Source: Amycolatopsis japonica (GTDB lineage: Bacteria > Actinomycetota > Actinomycetes > Mycobacteriales > Pseudonocardiaceae). Taken from it: a stretch of 64,000 bases of DNA. Positions 25,987 through 33,825 of this stretch are shown here, one piece after another. The notes under the pieces are model-generated. The model was not told the origin of the DNA and did no database searches. It saw nothing but the letters and a program-made list of their open reading frames with translations. Location of the stretch: assembly GCF_000732925.1 (NCBI RefSeq), contig NZ_CP008953.1:4340001-4404000 (forward strand). Direction: 5' to 3'. Every line of letters begins with the position of its first letter. Position 1 is the stretch's first letter. The position numbers and the translations under genes were made by a program.

Positions 25987-26153
25987 CAGCGCTCCTCCTT
26001 GAACTCGACGTGCTTGCGCGCGATCGGGTCGTATTTGCGCAGGACCATGCGGTCCGGGTCGTTCCGGCGGTTCTTCTTGGTGACGTAGGTGTAGCCGGTG
26101 CCGGCGGTCGAGCGGAGCTTGATGATCGGCCGGATGTCGGTGCTCTTGGCCAT
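25986..26153 (-). CDS. rpmG: ribosomal protein L33, zinc-free paralogue
   Basis: A 55-residue protein: MAKSTDIRPIIKLRSTAGTG followed by YTYVTKKNRRNDPDRMVLRK and YDPIARKHVEFKEER. It has the usual L33 size and core but no CxxC pairs, so it does not bind zinc. The start ATG occupies 26151-26153, and its first base is the last base shared with the rpmB stop; its stop (25986-25988) overlaps the rpsN start by one base. The gene is the second of the C-minus ribosomal operon and should be expressed with it. The assignment is clear from the sequence despite its shortness. Confidence 0.95.
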   Translation of the reverse strand: MAKSTDIRPIIKLRSTAGTGYTYVTKKNRRNDPDRMVLRKYDPIARKHVEFKEER

Positions 26154-26389
26154 CAGAGCTTCACCCCTTTCGCGCGGAGCTCGGCCACGACGGCCTCGAT
26201 CCCCCGCTTGTCGATGGTCTTCATGCCCTTCACCGAGACCCGCAGCCGGACCCAGCGCCCTTCACTCGGCACGAAGTACCGCTTGGCCTGCAGGTTCGGC
26301 TCCCAGCGCCGGGACGTGCGCCGATGCGAATGCGACACCTGCTTCCCGTAACCCGGTTTGCGGCCGGTGACCTGGCACACGGCGGACAT
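26153..26389 (-). CDS. rpmB: ribosomal protein L28, zinc-free paralogue
   Basis: The 78-residue protein starts MSAVCQVTGRKPGYGKQVSH and has the L28 block SHRRTSRRWEPNLQAKRYFVPSEGRWVRLRVS, ending with IEAVVAELRAKGVKL. It keeps only one cysteine (CQVTG), where zinc forms have CxxC, so it is the C-minus paralogue. GGGAGGG four bases upstream selects the ATG at 26389 over a frame that is open to 26425. It leads the minus-strand operon rpmB-rpmG-rpsN-rpsR. The 84-base gap to the divergent MRF gene carries a palindromic Zur-like site, so both directions are probably controlled together. Confidence 0.95.
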   Translation of the reverse strand: MSAVCQVTGRKPGYGKQVSHSHRRTSRRWEPNLQAKRYFVPSEGRWVRLRVSVKGMKTIDKRGIEAVVAELRAKGVKL

Positions 26390-26403
26390 ATACCCTCCCA
26401 AGT

Positions 26404-26424
26404 TGATATCGGTTGTCGTTTTCA
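26404..26424. promoter_or_regulatory. putative Zur operator between divergent zinc-starvation operons
   Basis: TGATATCGGTTGTCGTTTTC with its final A is an imperfect palindrome with half-sites TGAAAAC and GATATCA, similar to mycobacterial and Streptomyces Zur sites built from TGAAAAT halves. Gene content on both sides (C-minus ribosomal proteins, COG0523 proteins) supports zinc control. The match to consensus is partial. Confidence 0.5.
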
Positions 26425-26473
26425 TTTACTCTACACAGCCGAACCAGAACGCCCTCGACGCCCCGGAGCTTCA

Positions 26474-27727
26474 GTGACCGACAACCCCCGTGTGCCCCTC
26501 GTCCTGATCAGTGGCCTCGCACCGGGACCGAACGCCGACCTCGCCGAGCGGCTGCGCCTCGCCGAAGCCGGCACCGCCGTGGTGCACCACGACCTGAGGC
26601 AGATCCACTCCGGTGTGGTCCGGCGCCGGATCCGGCTCGGCGACCGCGATCAGCTGACGGTTCTCGAACTGGCGCACGGCTGTGTCTCGTGCACCTTGCG
26701 CGAAGACCTGTTGCCGTTGCTGCGCAAGCTCTCCCGGATGCCACAGGTGCGGCGGATCGTGGTGCGGCTCGACGAGGCGATGGAGCCCGAGCCGGTCAGC
26801 TGGGCTCTGCACAACGTCCTCGTCGGCGAGCGGCCGGTGATCGAGGACGTCGACCTGCGGGCCGTGCTGACGGTCGTCGACTGCGCGGGCTGGCTGGCCG
26901 ACAGCACCGGCGACGACACACTGGCCGAACGCGACCTGCTGGCCAGCCCGGAGGACGAGCGCACCGTCGCACAGGTCGCGCTGTCCCAGGTCGAGTTCGC
27001 CGATCTGCTCGTCCTCGCCGGCGCGGCGACCGACGCCTGGTCCGCGGCGAAGGCCTCGGCCGTACTCGACCGGGTCGCGCCGTCGATCCCCCGCGTCGAA
27101 CTGTCCTCTGTGGACGGGAAGACCGTGCTCGACGCCGTCCCCGCCGACGCCCGGCGCGGTGAGGTCACCGACATGCACGGGCCGCTGCTGCGCGGCCAGC
27201 CGCCGTTGCACACCGACTGCGGGATCGGGCTGCTCACCTTCACCTCGCAGCGCCCGTTCCACCCGGAGCGCCTCCACGACGCGATCGACGTCCTGCTCGA
27301 CGGCGTCGTCCGCACCCGGGGACGGCTTTGGGTGGCGAGCCAGCCGGACATGGCGCTGTGGATCGAATCCGCGGGCGGCGGTCTCGGCGTCGGGCACGCC
27401 GGGCCTTGGCTCGCCGCCCCGGACGGCCCGGACTGGGCCGCCGTCTCCCCCGAACGACGCACCCTCGCGTCCCTGCGCTGGGACCCGCTCTTCGGCGACC
27501 GCGCACAGGAACTGGTCGTCGTCACCGATCAGGCCACCCCCGACGAGATCGAAGCCGCCCTCAACGGGGCGCTGCTGACCGAGGAGGAACTCGCCGCCGG
27601 TGAGCAGGAATGGCTCCGCTATCCGGATCCGTTCGGCGAGTGGCATGAAGAACCGTGCGAGGACACGGAAACCGACCCCGAGAAGCACGACGTGAACGCG
27701 TCGAACCGAAAGGACGAAACGCAGTGA
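26474..27727 (+). CDS. MRF-like ribosome-hibernation recruiting factor (COG0523 relative)
   Basis: The 417-residue protein starts at a GTG (26474) with GGAG upstream. It belongs to the COG0523/CobW superfamily but lacks a normal Walker A: the GFLGAGKT position reads LISGLAPGPNADLAERL. The metal motif is GCVSCTLREDLLPLLRKLSR, in the place of GCxCC. A C-terminal CobW_C-type domain follows (LLTFTSQRPFHPERLHDAIDVLL, then GRLWVASQPDMALWI and WDPLFGDRAQELVVV). In mycobacteria the relative MRF recruits the hibernation factor MPY to ribosomes built with C-minus proteins under zinc limitation, and it is also encoded beside those genes. The degenerate P-loop is thus a family trait rather than damage. 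It overlaps rpmE2 as GTGA. Confidence 0.88.
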   Translation: MTDNPRVPLVLISGLAPGPNADLAERLRLAEAGTAVVHHDLRQIHSGVVRRRIRLGDRDQLTVLELAHGCVSCTLREDLLPLLRKLSRMPQVRRIVVRLDEAMEPEPVSWALHNVLVGERPVIEDVDLRAVLTVVDCAGWLADSTGDDTLAERDLLASPEDERTVAQVALSQVEFADLLVLAGAATDAWSAAKASAVLDRVAPSIPRVELSSVDGKTVLDAVPADARRGEVTDMHGPLLRGQPPLHTDCGIGLLTFTSQRPFHPERLHDAIDVLLDGVVRTRGRLWVASQPDMALWIESAGGGLGVGHAGPWLAAPDGPDWAAVSPERRTLASLRWDPLFGDRAQELVVVTDQATPDEIEAALNGALLTEEELAAGEQEWLRYPDPFGEWHEEPCEDTETDPEKHDVNASNRKDETQ

Positions 27728-27981
27728 AACCGGGAATCCACCCCGACTACCACCCTGTGGTGTTCAAGGACCTCTCCACCGGGGACGCCTTCCTGACCCG
27801 CTCCACCGCCACCTCCGAGCAGACCATCGAGTGGAGCGACGGCAACACCTACCCGCTGGTGAACGTCGAGATCAGCTCGTGGTCGCATCCGTTCTGGACC
27901 GGCAACCAGCGGATCATGGACAGCGCCGGCCAGGTCGAGAAGTTCCACCGCCGCTACGGCCGTCGCGGAGGGTCGAAGTAA
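27724..27981 (+). CDS. rpmE2: ribosomal protein L31 type B, zinc-free
   Basis: The 85-residue protein begins at a GTG that overlaps the MRF stop (GTGA): VKPGIHPDYHPVVFKDLSTG, followed by WSDGNTYPLVNVEISSWSHPFWTG and VEKFHRRYGRR. There is no cysteine and the length matches type B L31, which replaces the zinc-binding type A on the large subunit. It is the second gene of the plus-strand zinc-starvation operon and its stop shares a base with the rpmF start. Expression together with MRF and the CobW protein under zinc shortage is expected from the shared upstream site. Confidence 0.96.
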   Translation: MKPGIHPDYHPVVFKDLSTGDAFLTRSTATSEQTIEWSDGNTYPLVNVEISSWSHPFWTGNQRIMDSAGQVEKFHRRYGRRGGSK

Positions 27982-28139
27982 TGGCCGTCCCGAAGCGGAA
28001 GATGTCGCGCAGCAACACCCGGTCCCGTCGTTCGCAGTGGAAGGCGGCCGTGCCGGATCTGGTGCCGATCAAGGTGAACGGCGAAACGAAACTCGTGCCG
28101 CGCAAGCTGATGAAACACTTTCACCAGGGTGGGGCGTGA
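27981..28139 (+). CDS. rpmF: ribosomal protein L32, zinc-free paralogue
   Basis: A 52-residue protein, MAVPKRKMSRSNTRSRRSQW then KAAVPDLVPIKVNGETKLVPRKLMKHFHQGG. The MAVPKRKxSRSNTR..RR start identifies L32. Zinc-type L32 has cysteine pairs in the second half, which are absent here, so this is a C-minus form. It lies between rpmE2 and the CobW gene with one- and four-base overlaps, giving one continuous transcript. Its presence in a zinc-linked operon is notable because L32 replacement is described less often than L28, L31, L33, S14 and S18. Confidence 0.95.
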   Translation: MAVPKRKMSRSNTRSRRSQWKAAVPDLVPIKVNGETKLVPRKLMKHFHQGGA

Positions 28140-29209
28140 CGACGCCCGTCACGGTGCTGTCCGGCTTCCTCGGCGCGGGCAAGACGACCGTGCTCAACCA
28201 CGTCCTCGCCAACCGCGACGGGCTGCGGGTGGCGGTGATCGTGAACGACATGAGCGAGGTCAACATCGACGCCGCGCTGGTGCGGGACGGGAACAGCCTG
28301 TCCCGCACCGAGGAACGGCTCGTCGAGATGACCAACGGCTGCATCTGCTGCACCTTGCGCGACGACCTCCTGGAGGAGGTTTCGCGGCTGTGCGAGGACG
28401 GGCGGTTCGACTACCTGCTCATCGAATCGAGCGGGATCTCCGAGCCGATGCCGGTGGCGGCGACGTTCTCGTTCCTGGATTCCGCGCGGCTCGACACGAT
28501 GGTGACCGTGGTCGACGCGGTGAACTTCGAGCGGGAACTGGCCGCCGGGGACGCGCTGACCGAACGCGGGCTGGACCAGTACGACGGGGACGAGCGGACG
28601 GTCAGCGACCTGCTGATGGACCAGATCGAGTTCGCGGACGTCCTCCTGCTGAACAAGGCGGACCTGGTCCCGGCCGGTTCGCTCGACCGGCTGACGGCGG
28701 TGTTGCGGCGGCTCAATCCGGCTGCCGAGGTCGTCGTCGCGACCCACGGTCGCGTCCCGCTCGACCGGGTGCTCGGCACCGGGCGCTACGACATCGAGCG
28801 GGCGCAGGAAGCACCCGGGTGGGTGGCGGAACTCAACGGTGATCACGTGCCGGAGACGGAGGAATACGGGATCTCCAGCGTCGTCTTCCGGGCCTCCGTG
28901 GCTTTCGATCCGGAACAGCTGTGGGACTTCGTCGAGCGGCTCGACACCGGGGAGTTCGGGACGGTCCTGCGGTCGAAGGGGTTCTTCTCGCTGGCGTCGC
29001 GGCCCGGGGTGACCGGGTTGTGGTCGCAGGCCGGTTCGGTGGCCCGGTTCGAGCCGCAGGGCGTCGAGGAGGCGCCGCGGCAGGAACTGGTGTTCATCGG
29101 TGTGGGGCTGGAGAAGGACGCGCTGCTGGACTCGCTTGAGGCCTGTCTGGCCGTCGGTTCGGGCGGCGTGGATCCGTTTCCGGAGTGGGAAGCGGTGCAC
29201 GTCCACTGA
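28136..29209 (+). CDS. COG0523 / CobW-family GTPase, putative zinc chaperone
   Basis: The 357-residue protein has an intact GTPase core: Walker A GFLGAGKTTVLNHVL, the metal-binding GCICCTLRDDLLEEV motif, ESSGISEPMPVAAT and the specificity motif NKAD. The C-terminal CobW_C domain follows (FRASVAFDPEQLWDFVERL, VLRSKGFFSLASRPG). Proteins of this type beside zinc-regulated ribosomal genes (YciC/ZigA-like) are thought to deliver scarce zinc to essential enzymes. It starts at a GTG that overlaps the rpmF stop as GTGA and is the last gene of the plus-strand operon. A terminator-like palindrome follows at 29229. Comparison with the P-loop-less MRF-like protein three genes earlier shows two COG0523 relatives in one operon. 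Confidence 0.95.
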   Translation: MTTPVTVLSGFLGAGKTTVLNHVLANRDGLRVAVIVNDMSEVNIDAALVRDGNSLSRTEERLVEMTNGCICCTLRDDLLEEVSRLCEDGRFDYLLIESSGISEPMPVAATFSFLDSARLDTMVTVVDAVNFERELAAGDALTERGLDQYDGDERTVSDLLMDQIEFADVLLLNKADLVPAGSLDRLTAVLRRLNPAAEVVVATHGRVPLDRVLGTGRYDIERAQEAPGWVAELNGDHVPETEEYGISSVVFRASVAFDPEQLWDFVERLDTGEFGTVLRSKGFFSLASRPGVTGLWSQAGSVARFEPQGVEEAPRQELVFIGVGLEKDALLDSLEACLAVGSGGVDPFPEWEAVHVH

Positions 29210-29228
29210 CTTGCCTGCGGCAAGTACG

Positions 29229-29283
29229 GTCCGTGAAGGCCTCCTTGAGGGACCCTGGGTCCCTCAAGGAGGCCTTCACGGAC
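29229..29283. terminator. 26-bp-arm palindrome of the TGAAGGCC family
   Basis: Perfect arms 29229-29254 and 29258-29283 with loop CTG, 20 bases after the CobW stop. The outer 20 bases GTCCGTGAAGGCCTCCTTGA are identical with the palindrome at 59055. The remaining gap to 29443 shows no gene or other signal. Confidence 0.7.
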
Positions 29284-29443
29284 TCGGTAACGGGCACTTC
29301 CGCGACTTAGCGGCTCCTTCAACGTTGCGAACGCCACGGTTGCCTTACCCCTCAGGGGAACTGCCCTCGCCGCTCACTACGTATGAGGTCAGTGGTCGTC
29401 GTAGTGGTCCTGCGACGTTCTCACCCGACCGAGTTCCCCCGGC

Positions 29444-30856
29444 TCAGGCGATGCCGCGGCGGTGCCCGGCCCAGAACGGCGCCCGCAGCGCCCGCTTGTC
29501 GACCTTGCCGATCGCCGTCAACGGCAGCGCCTCGGCGAAGTCCACATCGGACGGTACGAAATGCTCCCGCCCGAAGAACTCCCTGGCCTGGACACGGACG
29601 TCTTCGGCCGACAGCGCTCCCGAAGCGACCGGCACCACCACGGCGTGGACCCGCTCACCCTCGCCGTCGTCGCCCGGAACACCGAAAACGGCCGCGGAAC
29701 GGATCAGTGGATGCCGCGCGAGCGCGTTCTCGACCACCGTCGAATACACCTTGGTGCCGTGTTCGCCGGTGATGATGACGTCGTTCGCCCGGTCCAGCAG
29801 GTAGAGATACCCCTCGTCGTCGAACCGTCCGAGATCACCGGTCCGCAGCCAGCCGTCCCCGATCGGCGCCTGCCCGTGATAACCGTCCATCATGGACAGC
29901 CCGCGCACCAGGACCTCCCCGTCGTCGATCCGCGCCTCCATGCCGGGGACGATCCGGCCGACGGATTCGAGCCGGTCCGGCCGTCCGTCGAGTTCCGCCG
30001 CGGAGATGCTCGCGATCATCGGTGCCTCGGTGAGCCCGTATCCCTGCCCGACCACGGGCCCGAACACGTCGAGTGCCTGAGCCAGCCGCCGCGGCGGAAG
30101 CGGGGCGGCACCCAGCGACAGCCCGCGCACGCTGCCGACATCGGTCGAGGCCATGGCCGGATGGTCGAGCACCGCGGCCAGCCGCGCGGGCGTGAGGGAC
30201 AACGTGGTGATCCTGTGTTCCGCGATCGCGTCCAGGACGGCGCCCGCGTCGAAGCCTCGCAGCAGCACCACGCTTTCCCGCCGCAGGATCGCCCCCAGCA
30301 CGGTGGCGTTGCCGGTCATATGCGTCATCGGCGCGATCAGCAGGGTGCGTCCCGGCCCCGCCGGGTCCGGCGCGAAGATATGGGCCATCCCGTCGTAGAT
30401 CCCGCTGTGCCGGATGAGTTTCGGCGTTCCGGTGGTGCCACCGGTGGGAAAGACGACGGTGACCGACCGCGGCAGCTCCGCCGGGTCGGCACCGTCACGG
30501 TCCACCAGTTCGTCGAGCGTGGTCACCCCGTCCGGCCAGTCCGCCGCGTGCTCGGCCACCAGGGTCGTGACCCCGGCCGCCTCGACCGCGGCGAGGCGAT
30601 CCGGCGCACTCGCCGACGCGGCGACGAGCAGGACCGTCGAACCCCGCAGCTGGGCGGCGATCTGCAGGAGGACGGTTTCGGGCCGGTTACCGGCGTCGAT
30701 GGCGACCACTCCGCCGTCCGGCAGTCCCGCGTACATCCGGCGTACCAGTTCGAGTGCCTGCCCGTAGGTGGTCTTCACGCCGTCCTGGATGAACAGCACC
30801 TCGGCTCCGCCCGAACGCAGCGCGTCCAGCACCCTGGTCAGAAACAGACTCTCCAC
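29444..30856 (-). CDS. AMP-binding ligase (fatty-acid-CoA ligase family)
   Basis: A 470-residue adenylate-forming enzyme, slightly shorter than typical CoA ligases. The A3-like phosphate loop is VVFPTGGTTGTPKLIRHSGI, then QGYGLTEAP, TGDLGRFDDEGYLYLLDRAND, and a lysine near the end in PLTAIGKVDKRAL, so the enzyme should be active. The N-terminal subdomain is compact. Similar enzymes load acids onto CoA or carrier proteins in secondary metabolism. It is not linked to other metabolic genes here: the next genes in the same direction upstream are a DUF899 gene and an ArsR pair. The start is a GTG at 30856 with only a weak ribosome-binding site. Confidence 0.9.
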   Translation of the reverse strand: MESLFLTRVLDALRSGGAEVLFIQDGVKTTYGQALELVRRMYAGLPDGGVVAIDAGNRPETVLLQIAAQLRGSTVLLVAASASAPDRLAAVEAAGVTTLVAEHAADWPDGVTTLDELVDRDGADPAELPRSVTVVFPTGGTTGTPKLIRHSGIYDGMAHIFAPDPAGPGRTLLIAPMTHMTGNATVLGAILRRESVVLLRGFDAGAVLDAIAEHRITTLSLTPARLAAVLDHPAMASTDVGSVRGLSLGAAPLPPRRLAQALDVFGPVVGQGYGLTEAPMIASISAAELDGRPDRLESVGRIVPGMEARIDDGEVLVRGLSMMDGYHGQAPIGDGWLRTGDLGRFDDEGYLYLLDRANDVIITGEHGTKVYSTVVENALARHPLIRSAAVFGVPGDDGEGERVHAVVVPVASGALSAEDVRVQAREFFGREHFVPSDVDFAEALPLTAIGKVDKRALRAPFWAGHRRGIA

Positions 30857-30877
30857 CGGCCGGACCCTAACCCAGGC

Positions 30878-31570
30878 TCACGACCCCGAGCAGCACCCGC
30901 CACCGGACGACGCGGAATCCTCGTAAGCGTCGTGCCAGTTCCACCACTCGTACGGCGGCGTCTGCGGATGACCCTCCGGCGAGTCCTCCCATTCCTCCTG
31001 CCGCCCCAGCGCCGTGATGTCGAGGTAGCCCCAGGTGCCCCCCAGCGCCTCGTCGCCGCGACCGTTGACGAAGTACGTCCGGAACACCTGGTCACCCTCG
31101 CGGATGAAGGCGTTGGTGCCGTGCCACTCGCCGACGCCGAAGTCGACGTCGAAATCGCCGGTGATCGTGTACCACGGCATCGTCCAGCCCATCCGCGTCT
31201 TCAGCCGCGCGATATCCGGCTGGGTGCCACGTGAGGCGAAGGCGAGCGTGGTGTCACGGGCGTTCAGATGCGCGACGTGCGCGACCTGGTCGGCGACCAG
31301 CGAGCAGCCTTTGCAGGCGTGGTCGGGGAAACCCTCCACGCCGGGATCGAAGAACGCCCGGTAGACGATCAGCTGACGGCGTCCCTCGAACAGGTCGAGC
31401 AGGTTCACCGTCCCGGATGGGCCTTCGAACTCGTACGGTTTCTCGATCGCGAGCCACGGCATCCGCCGCCGCTCGGCCGCGAGCGCGTCGCGGGCGCGGG
31501 TCAGCTCCTTCTCCTTGACCAGCAACCGAAGACGCGCTTCTTCCCATTCCGCGGCGGACACTGTGTTCAT
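30878..31570 (-). CDS. DUF899 thioredoxin-like protein
   Basis: The 230-residue protein belongs to the DUF899 family, thioredoxin-fold proteins found mainly in Actinobacteria and Proteobacteria. Family features are seen in order: VSAAEWEEARLRLLVKEKEL, RRRMPWLAIEKPYEFEGPSG, LIVYRAFFDP, CKGCSLVADQVAHVAHLNARD, MPWYTITGDFDVDFGVGEWHG and ALGRQEEWEDSPEG. The CKGC motif is the thioredoxin-like dithiol. The C-terminal GGGCCSGS adds two more cysteines. No experimental function is known for the family; a redox role is inferred. It is 22 bases downstream of the ArsR gene on the same strand and 21 bases upstream of the AMP-ligase gene, so it is likely part of the same transcript as the ArsR/SRPBCC pair. 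Confidence 0.9.
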   Translation of the reverse strand: MNTVSAAEWEEARLRLLVKEKELTRARDALAAERRRMPWLAIEKPYEFEGPSGTVNLLDLFEGRRQLIVYRAFFDPGVEGFPDHACKGCSLVADQVAHVAHLNARDTTLAFASRGTQPDIARLKTRMGWTMPWYTITGDFDVDFGVGEWHGTNAFIREGDQVFRTYFVNGRGDEALGGTWGYLDITALGRQEEWEDSPEGHPQTPPYEWWNWHDAYEDSASSGGGCCSGS

Positions 31571-31592
31571 CGCGCCGACTCCTCGGTGAAAC

Positions 31593-31928
31593 TCATGCTG
31601 AACCCTCCAGATGGTCTTTCAGCGCCGCGAGCGGCCCGTCCCAATCGCGGGCGAGCGCGGCGAGGAACTGCTGGGCGACCTGCATCGGCGCCGAGTGCAG
31701 CCGGTACCGGACGCGACGCCGCTCCCCCTGCTCCGGGATCACGAGGCCGGCGTCGGTGAGCAGCGCGAGGTGCTTGGCGATGGCCTGCCGCGTGATCGGC
31801 AGCCGGTCCGCCAGGTCGGTCGCCGTGGCCGGGCCGCCCGAGGCGAGGACGGCGAGAATACTCCGCCTGCTCGAGTCGGCCAAGGCGACGAAGACCTGTT
31901 CGGCGATCGCTTCGTTGTCAGGCGGCAT
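31593..31928 (-). CDS. ArsR-family regulator
   Basis: The 111-residue single-domain winged-helix protein has the ArsR core: FVALADSSRRSILAVLASGG, ATDLADRLPITRQAIAKHLALLTDAG and RRVRYRLHSAPMQVAQQFLAAL. There is no CxC metal motif, so it belongs to the group without metal sensing that typically controls START/SRPBCC-type neighbours (AHSA1). Its start lies inside the end of the SRPBCC gene (11-base overlap). A long palindrome at 32367-32412 upstream of the pair is the likely operator. In many Actinobacteria the same pair controls its own small operon; the inducer is unknown. Confidence 0.93.
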   Translation of the reverse strand: MPPDNEAIAEQVFVALADSSRRSILAVLASGGPATATDLADRLPITRQAIAKHLALLTDAGLVIPEQGERRRVRYRLHSAPMQVAQQFLAALARDWDGPLAALKDHLEGSA

Positions 31929-32349
31929 CGAGGTATTCGATCAGTTCGCCCAGCTCGGCCGCCCACCCCTTCGTGTTCCCTTCGAACGCGACCTGGTGGA
32001 CGTCGTCCGGCAGCTGGGAAAAACCGGTCTCGACGACGGTGAGCCGCGTGCCTCCGCCGTTCGGGGCGAGGGTGAACTCGACGTAGGTGCGGCGAGGGTC
32101 GTCGTCGGGCAGGCCGTAGATGTTCCAGGTGAAGCCGAAGATCTCCGGCTCTTCCACACGCTCGACGCGCATGACCGCCTTGTGCCCCTCGTCCCATTTC
32201 ATCTCGGCGTCGCCACCGGGCCGCAGGTCGATGCTGGCCTGGTTGCCGAACCAGGTGCCCAGCCCTTCGGCCGTGGTCAGCGCGGCCCAGACCTTCGCGG
32301 GCGGATGGGCGATCTCGACGGTGCGTTCGATCCGGTCGGGGAATCCCAC
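31918..32349 (-). CDS. SRPBCC/AHSA1-like protein
   Basis: A 143-residue START-like (SRPBCC) protein. GTG at 32349 is preceded by GAGGAGG five bases away, which fixes the start; a TTG at 32370 would place the start in the palindrome. Family motifs: FPDRIERTVEIAHPPAKVWAAL, the LGTWFGNQASIDLRPGGDAEM turn, FGFTWNIYGLPDDDPRRTYVEF and the helix NTKGWAAELGELIEYL. These proteins form a deep hydrophobic cavity and may bind small molecules; no reaction is known. The gene overlaps the ArsR gene by 11 bases, a common pair in Actinobacteria. The pair is followed by a DUF899 gene. Confidence 0.93.
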   Translation of the reverse strand: MGFPDRIERTVEIAHPPAKVWAALTTAEGLGTWFGNQASIDLRPGGDAEMKWDEGHKAVMRVERVEEPEIFGFTWNIYGLPDDDPRRTYVEFTLAPNGGGTRLTVVETGFSQLPDDVHQVAFEGNTKGWAAELGELIEYLDAA

Positions 32350-32366
32350 GACAGCCTCCTCAAGTA

Positions 32367-32412
32367 GCAATCAATCGGTTGCTATAACTTTGTATAGCAA
32401 CCGATTGATTGC
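32367..32412. promoter_or_regulatory. 20-bp-arm palindrome, putative ArsR operator
   Basis: Perfect inverted repeat with arms 32367-32386 and 32393-32412 (GCAATCAATCGGTTGCTATA and its complement), loop ACTTTG. It lies just upstream of the SRPBCC-ArsR pair and downstream of the PLP-enzyme stop at 32425. It could be an operator, or a hairpin ending the PLP-enzyme operon. It is much less GC-rich than its surroundings. Confidence 0.6.
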
Positions 32413-32424
32413 GTCAAGGGAAGC

Positions 32425-33825
32425 TCAGGAAGCCGTGTACAACGCGCCGAGGAACTCGAGCAGCAGCCGCTCCCGCAGCGGACCGGGCGCCGTGGCCAGC
32501 AGGGCGTTGATCTCCGCCATCCGGGTGGGCAGGCCCGCGTCGCCGCCGAGGGCCGCCGCGGCGAGCAGTCCGGCGAACTGCTCCGGCGTGAGCGTGGCGG
32601 GATCCAGCGCGGCGACGAACTCGGCCACCTGTGGATCGACGACCACCGGTCCGGCCTCTCGGGCGGCCACGGCCGAAGCGCCGAGATCGGCGAGGAACTC
32701 CTTCTCACTCCCCCGGTTCGCGGCCGTGACCGTCAGGTGAAGGTTCGCGGGCGAGGACTCGTGGGCGAACTGCGGCTGGACGTACCAGCCGCGCTCGCGC
32801 ATCTCGTCCGCGACGGTGAACAGGTCGAATCCGGCGCCGTCCGCCACGGTGAACGCGAGCAGGGTCGACACCGGATCGCCGAGGATCCGCAACCCGTCCA
32901 GCGCCTCGATCCCGGCGCGGATCTCCACGGCCGCTTCACGCGCCGCCGAAGCCAGTTCGCGGTAACCCTCTTCGCCGACATGCCGCACGACAGCCCACGC
33001 GGCGGCGAGCGGACCGCCGGACCGCGTGCTCTGCAGCGTGGTGTTCAGCATCGTGTAGCCGGGCCAGTCCGCACTGGCGAAATACTGCGAACGACGCAGC
33101 CCTGCGTCGGCGTGCAAGAGGACCGACACGCCTTTCGGGCAGTACGCGTACTTGTGCAGATCCACCGACACACTGGTGACGCCGGGGACGTCGAACCCGA
33201 ACGGGCCGAGCCCCAGATACGGCAGCACCCAGCCGCCGATGCACGCGTCGACGTGGAACCGGACGCCGTCCAGCGACGCGGCGATCTCCGGGATCGGGTC
33301 GAGGACGCCGTGGGCGTACGACGGCGCGCTCGCGACCACGAGCACCGTGCTGTCGTCGACCGCCGCGGCCATCGCCTCGGGAACGGCGCGGAAGCTCACC
33401 GGATCGACCGGCACCGAAACCACGCGCACACCGAAGAAATGCGCGGCCTTGTGGAACGCGGCGTGCGCGGTCGTGGGCAGCACGATGCTCGGCGAGGACA
33501 CGTCCGGGCGCGCGTCGCGGGCGGCCAGGACCGCGAGCATGCACGACTCCGTGCCACCCGACGTCACCGAGCCGACCGTGTCCGCCGTACCGCCCAGCAA
33601 CCGGGCGGCCGTGCCGACGAGGTCGTTCTCCATCCGCAGCAGACTCGGGAACGCCGTCGGGTCGAGACCGTTGGCCGACGAGGCCAGCGCGTGCGCCGCC
33701 GCGCCGAGTTCGTCCACTTCGGACAGACCGCTGTCGTAGACGTACGCGAGCGTCCGGCCGCCGTGGGTCGGCAGGTCTCCCGCGCGCAGTTCCCGAAGCT
33801 CCTTCAGGACGTCCTCGGCGGTCAC
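32425..33825 (-). CDS. sphingosine-1-phosphate-lyase-like PLP enzyme
   Basis: The 466-residue PLP protein is of the group II decarboxylase fold. Its PLP lysine is Lys225 in SVDLHKYAYCPKG. The blocks SVTSGGTESCMLAVLAARD, RFHVDACIGGWVLPYL and GVTSVSVDLHKYAYCPKG are close to eukaryotic sphingosine-1-phosphate lyase and less so to glutamate decarboxylase. The reaction would be cleavage of a phosphorylated long-chain base to an aldehyde and an amino-alcohol phosphate. The last 70 residues form an extra helical tail. It starts at a GTG overlapping the transporter stop (GTGA) and is the last gene of an operon with ceramidase, sphingomyelinase-like enzyme and transporter. The eukaryotic enzyme has an N-terminal membrane anchor; this one has none. 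Confidence 0.85.
   Translation of the reverse strand: MTAEDVLKELRELRAGDLPTHGGRTLAYVYDSGLSEVDELGAAAHALASSANGLDPTAFPSLLRMENDLVGTAARLLGGTADTVGSVTSGGTESCMLAVLAARDARPDVSSPSIVLPTTAHAAFHKAAHFFGVRVVSVPVDPVSFRAVPEAMAAAVDDSTVLVVASAPSYAHGVLDPIPEIAASLDGVRFHVDACIGGWVLPYLGLGPFGFDVPGVTSVSVDLHKYAYCPKGVSVLLHADAGLRRSQYFASADWPGYTMLNTTLQSTRSGGPLAAAWAVVRHVGEEGYRELASAAREAAVEIRAGIEALDGLRILGDPVSTLLAFTVADGAGFDLFTVADEMRERGWYVQPQFAHESSPANLHLTVTAANRGSEKEFLADLGASAVAAREAGPVVVDPQVAEFVAALDPATLTPEQFAGLLAAAALGGDAGLPTRMAEINALLATAPGPLRERLLLEFLGALYTAS

Noticed and set aside
26474..27727. COG0523 gene damaged in its P-loop, hence a pseudogene
   Set aside because: The frame is intact and MRF-type relatives share the missing P-loop, so the change is a family feature.
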